From Aegilops tauschii subsp. strangulata (Eukaryota; Streptophyta; Magnoliopsida; Poales; Poaceae), in the NCBI RefSeq assembly GCF_002575655.3, contig NC_053039.3, positions 377,247,633 to 377,311,632 on the forward strand: 64,000 nt of DNA, written 5' to 3'. Numbering within the stretch: the stretch's first letter is position 1; each line of letters begins with the position of its first letter. Below are positions 12,204 through 24,800 of this stretch, piece by piece. The position numbers and the translations under genes were made by a program. Under the pieces are notes generated by a model that worked only from the letters and a program-made list of their open reading frames with translations, did not search any database and was not told where the DNA came from.

Positions 12204-13903
12204 TCAAATAACCAAATTAAACACCCGCCCATATGAGTCGTCGCACCAATCCTACCCTTATTCGTTTGCTCCGTAATGCCGGTGTCCGACTAGTGCGAGT
12301 GGCCTCGGCTTTCCCTATTCAAAACCCTAATAAGGAACAAGAATGATACATGTGGATAGCCAACATCCAACCAGGAAAAGATAACATACATGACGATCGC
12401 TCACCGCACGTGCATACTTCGGGCGAGCAATTGGCATCCAACAGACGGGTGCAAATAAAGGAGGTGCTAAGAAGAGACGCTACATGTGGAAATCATTTGA
12501 CGGGTACGCAACAATAGGGGCGACCAATTCTTGTGCAACAAACATATATATAGAAAGGAATAGAATGAACGCCAACTGTTGAGTTCATTTCATCTCGCTT
12601 TTCAAGCCGCTTGTGCCGAATAAGCTTGGCCCGGGTCCACCCGATCAAGCATCGGGGACCATGTCCACAGGACACCCTTTGTTCGGTCGTCTCATCTGTC
12701 GCAGTCAACTTACTGACCATCTGGCGAGCTGGGCTGCCATCATTATGTTTTGTAATGAAAGATATCCATGTGTACTCATGTGTCCCATGCGTTGCCATTC
12801 CCGAGCCGGGAAATTCCTCTCTGGTTATGTTTTCCATATTTTGTTTATCCGCGCTTCCGCTTCATCATCCCTAGACGGATCTATTCACGCAGCTTCTCCC
12901 CTAATCCACTTTCAGGTCAATCGAACCCGACCACCTCCGGTGGCGTGTCTATGTGAAGGAAGGAGAGGTGGGGCCGCCTCCCGCATTGGTTCTGTCGGCG
13001 ATCAGGGCGGGTGGCCAGGATACTTTGGCAGCAAGGTGGAAAAGAATCCTTTAAAAGTTCCAATGTACCTTTTTTGTCCCTTTCTTTCCAATGAAGCACT
13101 AGTACCTTTGTTTGCCCTTTTCCCTATAAGATATCCAAATGATTCTCCTCAACAAATGATGTTTTTGTATTTTGGTACAATCTAGCATGTCAACGTTTCC
13201 TATGTTTTCAAAAGCTTGGGTCCATATGACGTTCTTCATTACTCCTGGGCGTACTTGTCTACATATGTTCGCCTCTTTGTGTCTCACACCCAAGAACGTT
13301 TGGAACGTGTTTCGTTTAGACCTGTGCATGGACAACCCGACCCGGAGGCTGGAACCTCAAGACCGAAATTCGGGCCGGGTTTGGGGCTTCACTTTCTTGC
13401 TCGAAATCCTAAAAAAAGACCAAATGGCCATATATATATTATTCGAAATATAGGTATAATAAATTAATATAATTTCCCGAATACGATTGATTTAATAAAA
13501 ATGCCACTATTCATGGGCTGGGCCGGGTTTGGGAATTTTTTCTTTGGGTTTTGCCAAGCCCGGCCCGAACCCGGCCCAGCCCACGGAATGATCAAGTTTA
13601 GTTTGGTTCGAACTTTTGTTACCCACCATTCAATTATATTCTAACCCAATTCTCATAAAAGTTTTTGGTTATACTAGACCGTAAATGGGTACCACACAAA
13701 CTAGCACGTCCCAACTCAAGCCTAAATCCCCCCAGCCCCCACCGTAAATAGAACGCTTTACCGGACAAGGATAAGAGCGAACCAGGGACTGCTCGAGCAA
13801 ACCCTCAGCCGCTGACCCCGTCCAGCCTCTGTCCCAGTTCTTCTTCTTCATCGTCTAGGTGCTAATACTTGTCGAGGCCCCGATCTCCCATTCAACTTCC
13901 TCC

Positions 13904-14115
13904 ATGTCACGACCACCTTGTCACAGGAACACTAGTAGCGTCAGCGTGGGAAGAGCAGCGGCGGCCGCCCTTCCCCTTCACAGAGAGGTGGTGCTCGCGC
14001 TGAATGCCCCCGAAGCCCCGATCTCCCCCTACTCCACAAGCAACCCGCCACGACGGAGCAAGGACGACGTTGCACAAGTAGCGGCGACGGAGGCCGATTC
14101 CATTCCATCCTTCAG
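13904..14115 (+). other. Exon-like ORF ending at a splice-donor motif (copy 5)
   Basis: This is the cleanest copy of the exon-like block. It has an ATG at 13904 and 70 open codons (MSRPPCHRNTSSVSVGRAAA..., then ...SKDDVAQVAATEADSIPSF), ending TTCAG|GTAGCG at 14115/14116. The next 150 bp are AT-rich, and a CAG|GGTTGAAAG acceptor-like site sits near 14303. The family is not recognised. No downstream exon could be assigned. Confidence 0.35.
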
Positions 14116-14423
14116 GTAGCGTTTTTTCCATGGATCCAAATTCCGATCTTCGTGATTTCTATTGCATGCGCGTAATAAGCTTCAAATTCCGAATGTTGAG
14201 ATTTCTGCTTAACACTTGTAGTTTTTTTTAGTTTTTATTCTATAAAGCTAAAGATTGTTTTTATGATTTTCAAATTTTAATACACGTCTATTGTACAACA
14301 GGGTTGAAAGCTTTAAAAAGAATATTAATGCATTCAAATAAAAAATTGCCAATTTTGAACCAAATAGAATAGGGAACACGCGCATACACCCGGACCCCCG
14401 CTGTCACTTTACTCTTTACCATT

Positions 14424-15020
14424 TACTAGTAGCCTTGCACGTGCACACACGTCTCCACAAGACACATCTTATTATTCAATTGAATGGCACTTTTTTAGTT
14501 TTTACATACACAATAGAGAGTATATTGTATAGACATATAGTGTGTCCCTTACACCTAGTTCGGTAAATCTGCTACCACGGGCATGAACAACAACAGGAAC
14601 ACAACATTGCAGCCACGAACTCGTGGTTGACAGTTACACCTCCATAACCACGCCATGTTTAGGCTTCAGTACTATTTTGCTTTGAGGTCAGAAATTGTAA
14701 TTCATTTGTTAGACTTTGCTAGTAGCCTTGGACGTGCACACACGTCTCCACAAGACACATCTTATTATTCAATTGAATGGCACTTTTTTGTTTTTACATA
14801 CACAATAGGGAGTATATGGTATAGACATATATTGTGTCACTTACACTTTGTTTGCTTAATCCGCGACCATGGGCACCCCTGGCATGAACAACAAGGGAAA
14901 CACCACAATGCATCCAGGAACTCATGGGTGGCCATTACACCTCCATAACCACGTCATGTTTAGGCTTCAGTATTGATATGCTTTGAAGTCAAAAATTGCA
15001 ATTCATTTGTTAAACTTTAA
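14424..15020. repeat. Tandem B1/B2 modules, copy 5
   Basis: B1 is 14424-14717 and B2 is 14718-15020. B2 starts GCTAGTAGCCTTGGACGTGC, a variant shared with copy 6 (18121), which groups copies 5 and 6. Confidence 0.8.
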
Positions 15021-15159
15021 AGACGCTAGTAGACGGGATCACCAGTTAATTTTTCCAACAGAGAGGATCATGGGAGTAACTTGAGATTTTAATGGAAATC
15101 AATGTTTAATGCCAAGAGAACAATACATTGGAATAAATACCAAGATGCTGTCGTGCACA

Positions 15160-15600
15160 GGTCAAAATGTGCTCATGCAACACACCAGAACACAAAGCTT
15201 TAGTACCAAGAGTTGCGAAATCATGAGCTATCACATTCCTTGATTTAACAAAAAAAATCTGACAACATTGGTTTATACTGTGTCATGTTAAGTCCTGAGA
15301 AGAGTAGCTCGATAGATAAGCTTGTCCACAAGGAAGGAAATTAGTTGCATAATCACTTCATTGCCAGATTCGAGGACAACATTATGCACGACATGAAATA
15401 TGTTGGCCATGGTGAAGCATAGTCAAGTTCGGAGCCACCTGCATCATTCTTTTTCCTTTTGAAAAACGTGCCTGAAAGTCTATGAAGAGACAATGATCGA
15501 CTCGTTGTAGTGTCATCGACCTCAACATCTACATTCAGTTTGGTCCAGCCCGGACAAGAATATGCATCAGTTGACTTGGCATTCGATATGAACACAAAAC
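15160..15600 (-). pseudogene. RNase H-like (RVT_3-type) domain fragment
   Basis: On the minus strand an open stretch (15353-15595) reads ...AYSCPGWTKLNVDVEVDD..., close to the KLNVDG opening of plant RNase H-like domains. Further downstream, in a shifted frame, KSRNVIAHDFATLG (near 15200-15245) resembles the xxVAHxLAxxG C-terminal motif of that fold. The normal GAG..LRD and D/E motifs between are disrupted and the frame changes, so it is a degraded fragment, perhaps from a LINE. Copies occur at 29205-29640 and 46590-47030. Identity is tentative. Confidence 0.4.
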
Positions 15601-15789
15601 AAAATATATCTGTAATCTGGAGGAGTTAAAGAGATGATTGAACAGAAAACAAGCAAAATCAATAGGGCAGACAAACTTGCGGTGACTAGAAAAAATATGA
15701 CAAAATTCAATACAAAACTCATAAATAGGTGCTAATCATCACAAACAAAAAAGTAAACAATAACATCACTATCAAATTGAAATCAAACT

Positions 15790-16104
15790 GAATAAACAGT
15801 AGCACTAAAAGTAGCGGCAACAGATAGTTTTGTAGCAAGGTAATTGGTAACAGGTAGCAAGTAACAATAAAGCCTCCCGTGGCAGCGGGGTCCATATGGA
15901 AACTAAACGATATTAAGCCCTCCTTCTAATAGAGAACTGAAACAAAGCATTAACACATGGTGAATACATGAACTCCTCAAATTACAATCATCCCCGGAGA
16001 GTAACCCAATTATTGTGAATTTGGGGTATACGGATCAGAACAATAACAAGTGCATATAACTAGTAGATAGGATCAAGAACTCAAATATATTCATGAAAAC
16101 ATAG
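15790..16104 (-). mobile_element. LTR fragment inside tandem unit (copy 5)
   Basis: On the minus strand it carries text typical of Triticeae Athila-like LTRs (CGCTGCCACGGGAGG at about 15871-15887, CATGTGTTAATGCTTTG at about 15943-15960). It is truncated at 16104 by the deletion joining copies 5 and 6. The longer version is at 29820-30848. Confidence 0.65.
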
Positions 16105-16520
16105 ACGTGTACTCATGTGTCCCATGCGTTGCCATTCCCGGGCCGGGAAATTCCTCTTTGGTTATCTTTCCATAGTTTGTTTATCCACGCTTCCACTTCT
16201 TCATCCTTAGACGGATCTTTTTAACGCAACTTCTCCCCTAATCCACTTTTAGGTCAATCGAACCCAACCACCTCCGGTGGCGTGTCTATGTGAAGGAACG
16301 AGGGTCCCGCGTTGGTTTTGTCGGCGATGAGGGCGGGTGGCCAAGATACATTGGCAGCAAGGTGGAAAAGGATCCTTTGAAAGTTCCAATGTACCTTTTT
16401 TGTCATTTTCTTTACAATCAAGCACTAGTACCTTTGTTTGCCCTTTTCCCTGTAAGATATCCAAATGATTCTCCTCAACAAATGAGGTTTTTGTATTTAG
16501 GTACAATCTAGCATGTCGAC

Positions 16521-16652
<132 letters not shown>

Positions 16653-18386
16653 CTATTCCTGTGTTTTCAAAATCTTGGGTCCATATGACGTTCTTCATTA
16701 CTCCTGTGCGCGCTTGTCTACTTGTGTTCACCTCTTTGTGTCTCACACCCAAGAAAGTTTGGAATGTGATTCGTTTAGACATGTGCATGGACAACCCGAC
16801 CCGGAGGTTGAACCTGAAGCCCGACATTCAGGCCGGGTTTGGGCTTCACTTTCTTGCTCGAAAGCCCGAAAAAAGACCAAATGGCCATATGTATATTATT
16901 CGAAATATAGGTATAATAAATTGATATAATATCCCGAATATGATTAATTTAATAAAAAATGCCACTGTTCATGTGGTTCGGGTTTGGGATTTTTTTCGGG
17001 TTTTGCCAAGCCCGGCTCAAACCCGACCCGGTCTCTGGAATGATCAAGTTTAGTTTGGTTTGAACTTTTGTTACCCACCATTCAATTATATTGTTACCCT
17101 ATTCTTGTAAACATATTTTATTATACTGGACCATAAATGGGTACCACACAAACTAGCACGGCCCAACTCAAGCCCAAATCCACCGAGCCCCCGCCATAAA
17201 TACACCGCTTTACCGGACAAGGATAAGAGCGAACCCGAGACTGCTCGAGCAAACCCTCCGCCGCGTACCCCGTCCAGCCTCTGTCCTAGTTCTTCTTCTT
17301 CGTCTAGGTGCTACTACTTATCGAAGCCCCGATCTCCCATTCAACTTCCTCCATGTCACGAGCGCCTTGTCACAGGAACACTAGTAGCGGCGGCATGGGA
17401 AGAGCAGCGGTGGCCGCCCTTCCCCTTCAGAGACAGGTGGTGCTGGCGCTGAATGCCCCCAGAGCCCGGATCCCCCCTACTCCACAAGCAACCCGCCACG
17501 GCGGAGCAAAGACGACGTTGCGCAAGTAGCGGCGGCGGAGGACGATTCCATTCCATCCTTCAGGTAGCATTTTTTCCATGGATCCAAACTCCGATCTTCG
17601 TGATTTCTATTGCATGCGCGTAATATGCTTTGAATTTCAAATGTTGAGATTTCTGCTTAACACCTGTAGTTATTTTTTATTTTTTATTCTATAAATCTAA
17701 AGATTGTTTTTATGGTTTTCAAATTTTAATACACGAATATTGTACAGCAGGGATGAAAGCTTTAAAAAGAACATTAATGCATTCAAATAAAAAACTGCCA
17801 ATTTTGAACCAAATAGAATAGGGAACACGCGCATACACCCCGACCCCCGCTGTCACTTTACTCTTTACCATTTACTAGTAGCCTTGCACGTGCACACACG
17901 TATCCACAAGACACATCTTATTATTTGATTGAAAGGCATATAGGGTGTCCCTTACAATTAGTTCGATTAATCTGCTACCACGGGCGTGAACAACAACAGG
18001 AACACAACATTGCAGCCACGAACTCGTGGTTGACAGTTACACCTCCATAACCACGCCATGTTTAGGCTTCAGTATTATTTTGCTTTGAGGTCAGAAATTG
18101 TAATTCATTTGTTAGACTTTGCTAGTAGCCTTGGACGTCCACACACGTTTCCACAAGACACATCTTATTATTCAATTGAATGGCATTTTTTTAGTTTTTA
18201 CATACACAATAGGGAGTATATGGTATAGACATATAGTGTGTCACTTACACTTTGTTTGTATAATCCGCGACCATGGGCACCCCTGGCATGAACAACAAGG
18301 GAAACACCACATTGCAGCCACAAACTCATAGGTGGCCATTACACCTCCATAACCATGCATGTTTAGGCTTCGGTATTGTTATGCTT

Positions 18387-20799
18387 TGTAACATCCCAAA
18401 TTTTCAATTTGGTATGTTATACATAGATCATCATTGCATATCATGTTTTATTGCATTTTGACAAATCCTCGATAAATCTTAAGCAACTCAAGGACCCTCG
18501 GAGAGAGTTGGGGATTTTCTCAAATTTTCATATTTGATTTTCATCAAATAATAAGACGAGGATTTTGGTTTTAATTATTTTCTCTCTGGAAAAATATTTC
18601 ATTCTGAAAATATATGAGAGGAGAAAATATGACTTCTCCAAAACAATTGAAATACTGGAAGAAAAGTGTTAAAATCATTTATTGGATTTATTTGGATTTT
18701 ATTTGCAATTTTTATTGCATTAAAAATATTGCATGTTTTCAAAATATTTATTTTGTGTTAAAAAAATGTTCACCCTATTCTAGATTTTCTAACTAGACGG
18801 GGAAAATTTATTTTATATTTTTCTGGCTTTTATTTATTTTTCTACGTATTATTTTCCGCGGAACATTTAAAAAAAACGCGCGCGCCCGCTGGGCCGAGCC
18901 CAGGCCGCCGGCCCACCCGTCGCCCTCTCCTTCCTCCGCACGGGAGAGCGCCGCCGCCGTGTCCATGGAGGACACGGGAGTCCGACCCCGCCGGAGCTTG
19001 CCCCCTCCTCCAAGCCGAGCTTCCCCCCCTCTTTATATACCCCTCAACCCCCCTCTCTCTCATCTCGCCGCCGCCCGCCTTGCCCGCCGCCGCCGCCGCC
19101 GGAGCCGCCCTTGCACCCCCCCGAGCCCCGCACCCCGCACCCCCCTCGCCGCCCCTCGCCCCGAGCGCCGGAGCCCCGCCGGAACCCCCGCCCGACGAGG
19201 TACTGCCTGCCCCGTTCAAACGCCGGTTTTTGTTTTAAAAAAAACTCTTCGTTTAAAAAAAACCCTAGATAGGTTTTTTTCGGTTTTATTATTTTGCGAG
19301 CGTTCACCGAAGTTCTTAAGTTGAACTTTCTGGTTGCTTCTTTCGAGTTGATTCTTTTTGCAAACCGGAGTTCTTAAGTTGAACTTTCTGGTTGGATCTT
19401 TCATTCGAGTTTTACCTGTGCATTAGATGAGTACTGATTGTAGGTTTGTTTGTTTGCGATAGAGTACCCGGAGTGTGCCGCTTGTTACTTCGAATCGCTA
19501 GGTTTTGCGGATCATCAGCAAGGCAAGTAACACTTTGATCATACTTTCCATACCCAGTTTTATTGCATTAGATCTATTCCTCAAACAATTGCATGATTAG
19601 GATCTGATTAAATTGTGGGAACTGGGAAGTAGTTGAGGTAGTACCTATTACCTGTTTTCGTATCAAACCCTTGGGAGTTACTTCTACGTTACTATTATTA
19701 TTGCCATGGTATGCTCGTAGACGTGGATCTGGGTTTTGAGAGATATTCATGACAGATGTGAGATGTTTGTTAATGGTTCAACTTAAGGTGGCAACTAAAA
19801 CTCACATCTGGGTGGATTGAGGCACCTGGAGAACCCAGTGTTGCCTGTTTGTATAAGGACCGCCACCCAGGCTCCAAGGGATCATAAGATTATTCATGCT
19901 AGAAACTTCCGTGTGCAGCCACAAGCTATTATGGGCTCTAGCATAGTTGAGTATGTTACATGATCTCTTGAAGAGGTGGACTAGCAGATGTAGGGGAAAG
20001 TAGGTGTACCGGTCCATCCAGAGTAAAGAGTGATTGTTTCTGAAAGACTGTGTCTCGGTCATCCGTTTCTCAAACATCATGCAGTGCGAGAATCAAGCGG
20101 AGGCGATCGAGTCTTGTGGGGAAACGTGCGCAAACCTCTGCAGAGTGTACAAACTAATCATGGTTAGCCGTGTCCCCGGTTATGGACAACTTGAGTATCT
20201 AGTACCTGGATTATCATTTGAATCTCATCACCATGTTACTTTTAATTAATATTGTTGGGTTAATGATGATACTTAATTGGGATTGAGTTGGAGGTACCTT
20301 CTCAATGTTTAACAACCACCATGATAGTTAAATAAAATTTATTCCTTTGAAGTAGGATAAAATTGGCTTTTCGCAAAATTGTAACCTTAGAGCTTTCCAC
20401 CAGCCATATATGCATGTAGTATAGCCTTATTATTATTCATTATTCTCTATGTGCTACTTTGCCAGCATATTCTATGTGTTGACCCGTTTTCGGGCTGCAA
20501 CGTTTCATGTTGCAGACTTTTCAGACGACGAGTAAGGTGCCTTAGGTCGTGGTCTTATACTCAGTGATGCCGCTGGAGTTGATGGACTCACTTATCTTCC
20601 AAGTCTTCCGCTGTTATCGTTTTAGATGGCCTTAAGCCATGTTTATCATACTTAATCTCTTCGGAGATATTCGATGTAATAAGTGTGTGATTGCTACTCT
20701 GTTATAAATCCTCCATTTGTGTTGTGCGTGTCAGCATTACTGATCTAGGGATGACACTGGTGCACAGCAGCACAAACCATTTGAGGTCTGGTCGCTACA
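18387..20799 (+). repeat. 5' LTR of Tekay element (2,413 bp)
   Basis: It runs from TGTAACATCCC to GCTACA. A TATA-like TTTATATAC lies at 19032-19040, followed by a CCG-rich 5' leader (19060-19200). Compared with the 3' LTR it is 345 bp shorter: a 312-bp segment (27237-27548 in the other LTR) is replaced here by 26 bp (19311-19336) copied from 19369-19394, and the GCCGCC region is about 60 bp shorter. Outside these indels the two LTRs differ by scattered substitutions, roughly 1% by eye, so the insertion is fairly young. Confidence 0.95.
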
Positions 20800-20801
20800 A
20801 A

Positions 20802-20816
20802 GTTGGTATCAGAGCA
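20802..20816 (+). other. Primer-binding site (tRNA-Met type)
   Basis: TTGGTATCAGAGCAC starts two bases after the 5' LTR end and contains TGGTATCAGAGC, the usual complement of the 3' end of plant initiator tRNA-Met used by Tekay elements to prime minus-strand cDNA. Confidence 0.9.
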
Positions 20817-20911
20817 CACGCCGACTGTAGGACACGACCACTAAGCTTAAGCCCTAGAAAAGCTTCTCTCTTCTCTTTTCTGACCCCTCTTCACTTTCTA
20901 CTCTTTTAGGA

Positions 20912-21643
20912 ATGGCGGATGCAAGGAGCAAGTTCATGCAACCAGATGAAGACACGCCGTTTGGTCGACACTTGAAGGAAGTCACTAAGTACTTGAACAT
21001 AGGAATACCAAGCATCACCGAAACCTGCAACGCCACATTACCTGAAGAGGAGAGCTGGAAGATTCAAGTTCACATTCCAGGAAGGACGTTTGTGCCAGTT
21101 ACTAAACCCATAAGATTGGTTTTCGAAGCACCAACCTGGAGTTTAGGGAAGAGCATGGCCGCACACATCGCCATGGGACGCATTGGAGAAGTCTATCACC
21201 AGGAGCTTAAGGATACTATTTACCAAATTTGTGGACGCCGAGACGCGCAATGGGAGATGATCAAGACCAAGAAGGATGGATCAATTGCAGCTTTCATCCA
21301 GGAGCAGAACCAACATATTCGTCGCCAGGAGAACCAGATGTGCACGGACAAGGAAGAACTAAAGAAGGCATTAACCAAGATCAAGGAGCTCCAAGAAGAA
21401 CTCAAGGCTACACGCGAGGATTATATGGAGGAAATCATCGCACTAGTAGGGAAGAATGACGACCTGGAGAAGAAGATTGGAGTATTCATGGGAAATCCAG
21501 TGCCAAAAGCAGAAGTCGACGAATGCACTTGTCCGGATAACTACATCATCATCGACGACACCGACTCGGAACCAAGTGAAGATGACTTTGTTGATGAAGC
21601 TGGAGCGGACATCATGGAGTCTTCAACGGATCAGAATTTCTAG
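20912..21643 (+). CDS. Extra ORF upstream of gag in the Tekay element
   Basis: An uninterrupted 243-codon ORF starts with the first ATG after the primer-binding site and ends at TAG 21641-21643, 200 bp before gag and in a different frame. The N-terminal half (to about residue 120) is mixed alpha/beta-looking with WKIQVHIPGRTFVPV and the hydrophobic stretch PTWSLGKSMAAHIAMGRIGE. Residues about 125-190 are rich in heptad-like K/E/L (EELKKALTKIKELQEELKAT) and likely form a coiled coil. The tail is very acidic (IIDDTDSEPSEDDFVDEAG). I recall similar predicted proteins in other grass retroelements but know no function. It is the only undamaged ORF in the element; it may act in trans with other family members, or be kept by chance because the insertion is young. 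Confidence 0.7.
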   Translation: MADARSKFMQPDEDTPFGRHLKEVTKYLNIGIPSITETCNATLPEEESWKIQVHIPGRTFVPVTKPIRLVFEAPTWSLGKSMAAHIAMGRIGEVYHQELKDTIYQICGRRDAQWEMIKTKKDGSIAAFIQEQNQHIRRQENQMCTDKEELKKALTKIKELQEELKATREDYMEEIIALVGKNDDLEKKIGVFMGNPVPKAEVDECTCPDNYIIIDDTDSEPSEDDFVDEAGADIMESSTDQNF

Positions 21644-21842
21644 TAGACCACCATATCAGTAGTAGCTTTCCCCCATTTATTAGTATAGTTCAAGCACTTT
21701 GTAACGCTAGTTAGATCGATTGTTTTGCCTTGTTTGAGTTGATTGAGTGATATTGATTGTATTTGTCTCATGAGCATATGGGTAGTGTTTTCTCTCTAGA
21801 CCTCATTCTATTCTTAACTCTCATCTTTTCTAAACCTATCAG

Positions 21843-24800
21843 ATGCCTCCGAGACGCGACACCGGATTTGTTTTCCCGCCATAGATCACCCAGTTGATTC
21901 AGCAACAGAATGCCCTGATGCAAGTGTTAGTGCAGACCCAAGGCAATAACAACAACAACAACAACAACCCACCGCCACCACCACCTGTTGATCACTTAGC
22001 CCGTTTCTTAAGGCTAAACCCGCCGGTGTTTTCCAGTAGCACCGAGCCGATTGTAGCAGATGATTGGCTCCGCAAAGTTGGAAGGGAGTTGACCACTGCA
22101 GGATGCACAGATGTGGAAAGAGTGCGTTTTGCCGCACATCAGCTTGATGGACCCGCAGCATCATGGTGGGAGAATTATACAGCCACACACCCTATTGACA
22201 CTGTCACATGGGACCAGTTTCAGCAAGCTTTCCGTACAGCTCATGTTTCAGCAGGAGCTATGGCTATGAAGAAGCGTGAGTTTCGTAACCTACGCCAAGG
22301 AGGACGCACCGTAGGCCAGTATGTGGAGGATTTCAGTAAGTTAGCACGTTATGCACCAGATGACGTTGCTACAGATGCTGCTAAGCAGGAGAAGTTTTTG
22401 GAAGGACTGAATGATGAGTTGAGTATGCAGTTGATGGTAGCAACCTTCAACAACTACCAGGAGCTGGTAGATAGAGCTCTCATGATTGAAGGGAAGCAAC
22501 AGCAGATTGAAAACCGCAAGAGGAAGTATGGACAAGGGAAGTACAATTCTGGAGCTCAGCAGAAGCCGCGATTTGCCCCGAAACCGGGAGGACAGTTTCA
22601 GCATACCCATGGAGGAGGTAGTTCGCACAACCATAATGGCTCCAAGAATGGTAATGGGAATGGAGGAGGCAACGGACAGAACCACACCAACCCATCTACC
22701 CCAACCAAGAGGGATCTAAGTCACATTACTTGTTTCATGTGCCAGAAGACGGGACATTATGCAACTGATTGTCCTGAAGCCCAAAATGGAAATGGCAATG
22801 GAAGCTCTGGGAAGAAGCCGAACCCGTTCAACAAAGGACATGTGAACCACGTGAGCGTGGAGGAGGTTGAAGCTCAGCCTGATGCAGTAATAGGTAAGTT
22901 TTTGGTTAAGTCATTTACTGCAACCGTTCTTTTCGATACTGGTGCATCGCATTCATACATATCAAGGGGATTCGTGAATAAGTTTAAGATGTCCACCCAA
23001 GTTCTCAAAACCCCTATGTTAGTAACCTCGCCAGGAGCTGAGTATATGGCAACCCAAGGATGTTTTCAGATACCATTGGCCATTGGTAGGCATGTTTTCC
23101 CCTCAGACCACATTGTTTTGGAATCGCAAGGTTTGGATGTGATTTTGCGAATGGATTGGCTATCGTTGTATGGAGGAAACATCGATTGCGCCAGCAAGAC
23201 GATTTTGCTTACCACCCCGGAAGGAAAAAAGGATCAAGTATGTATCCCGGCATATGCCGAAGAGGACTCAAGTAAATTCCTTATCAGGAGTTGTACAGGA
23301 GGAAGTACCAGTGGTGAAGGATTATCCGGATGTATTTCCAGAAGAGTTGCCAGGCATGCCACCAGATAGAGACATTGAGTTCTTGATTGAACTTTTGCCA
23401 GGCACAGGGCCAATATCTAAGAGACCATACAGGATGCCAGCAAAGGATTTGGAGGAAATTAAGAAGCAGATCAAGGAGTTACTGGATAAAGGCTATATTC
23501 GCCCAAGTTCGTCACCTTGGGGATCACCAGTACTTCTAGTGGAGAAGAAAGATGTATCGCTGAGGATGGTTGTTGATTACCGAGGATTGAATGAAGTGAC
23601 CATCAAAAACAAGTACCCACTGCCGATGATCAATGATTTGTTTGACCGCCTACAAGGAGCTAAAGTATTTTCCAAGATCGATCTACGATCAGGATACCAT
23701 CAGTTAAAGATTCGAGAGCAGGATATACCTAAGACGGCATTTACCACCAGATATGGACTGTATGAGTATACCGTTATGTCATTTGGTCTGACTAACGCAC
23801 CTGCCTATTTCATGAACCTGATGAACAAAGTGTTTATGGAGTTTTTGGATAAGTTCGTCGTGGTGTTCATTGATGATATTTTAATCTTTTCCAAGAACGA
23901 GGAAGAGCATGAGGAGCATTTGCGATTGGTACTTGAGAAGCTCAGAGAACATCAGTTATACACCAAGTTCAGCAAGTGTGAATTTTGGCTGAAGGAAGTT
24001 GGATTCCTTGGACATGTTATTTCTGGAGAAGGAATAGCAGTAGACCCTGCCAAGGTTGACACAGTGACAAGTTGGGAATCACCCACGACAGTTGGAGAAA
24101 TCCGGAGTTTTCTTGGACTTGCAGGATACTACCGGAGATTTATCGAGAATTTCTCAAGGATTGCTAAGCCCATGACTGAGCTATTGAAGAAGGACACCAA
24201 ATTCAATTGGACTGAGGAATGTGAAGCTAGTTTCCAAGAGTTGAAGAAACGATTGGTTACCTCACTAGTGTTGATTTTGCCAGATCAACGCAAAGACTAT
24301 GAAGTTTATTGCGACGCTTCTCGTCGAGGACTTGGAGCAGTGCTTATGCAGGAAGGAAGAGTTGTGTCATATGCTTCACGACAACTTAAACCTCATGAAA
24401 AGAATTATGCTACGCATGATTTGGAATTAGCAGCCGTGGTGCATGCATTGAAGACATGGAGACATTTTCTCATCGGAAACCATTGTGAGGTGTATACGGA
24501 TCACAAGAGTTTGAAGTATATTTTCACGCAGAAGGAGTTAAATCTCAGACAGAGGAGATGGTTGGAGCTCATTAAAGACTATGATATGAGATTGCATTAT
24601 CACCCAGGAAAGGCTAACATAGTAGCAGACGCGTTGAGCCGCAAGAGTCATGTCAACACCCTCATGACAGGAGAGTTACCCCAGGAGTTAGCCGAGGACC
24701 TTCACGAGCTATGTTTGGAGATAGTCCCAAGAGGCTATTTAGCGACATTGGAGATTCAGTCTACCTTGATGGAAAGGATCAGAGAAGCTCAGAAGACAGA

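Larger units (their letters stand above)
12204..16104. repeat. Composite tandem unit, copy 5 (long form with RNase H-like and LTR parts)
   Basis: It begins as the others but keeps the parts missing from copies 1-4: after B1/B2 (14424-15020) come a minus-strand RNase H-like fragment (about 15160-15600) and the start of a minus-strand LTR piece (about 15790-16104). The LTR is cut at GAAAACATAG (16104) and joined to ACGTGTACTCATG, which lies well inside the next unit, so a deletion removed the copy 5/6 boundary. The inverted repeat here (13515-13529 with 13568-13582) has perfect 15-bp arms. Confidence 0.85.

Noticed and set aside
21882..21884. Programmed TAG readthrough early in gag
   Set aside because: Only 13 codons precede it and the element has other clear lesions, so a nonsense mutation is simpler.
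23224..23231. A AAA AAG slippery heptamer at the gag-pol frame change, suggesting programmed -1 frameshifting
   Set aside because: The pol frame is +1 relative to gag-pro, so a -1 shift here would not enter it. Tekay elements normally have one frame, and a one-base expansion of the A run explains the break.
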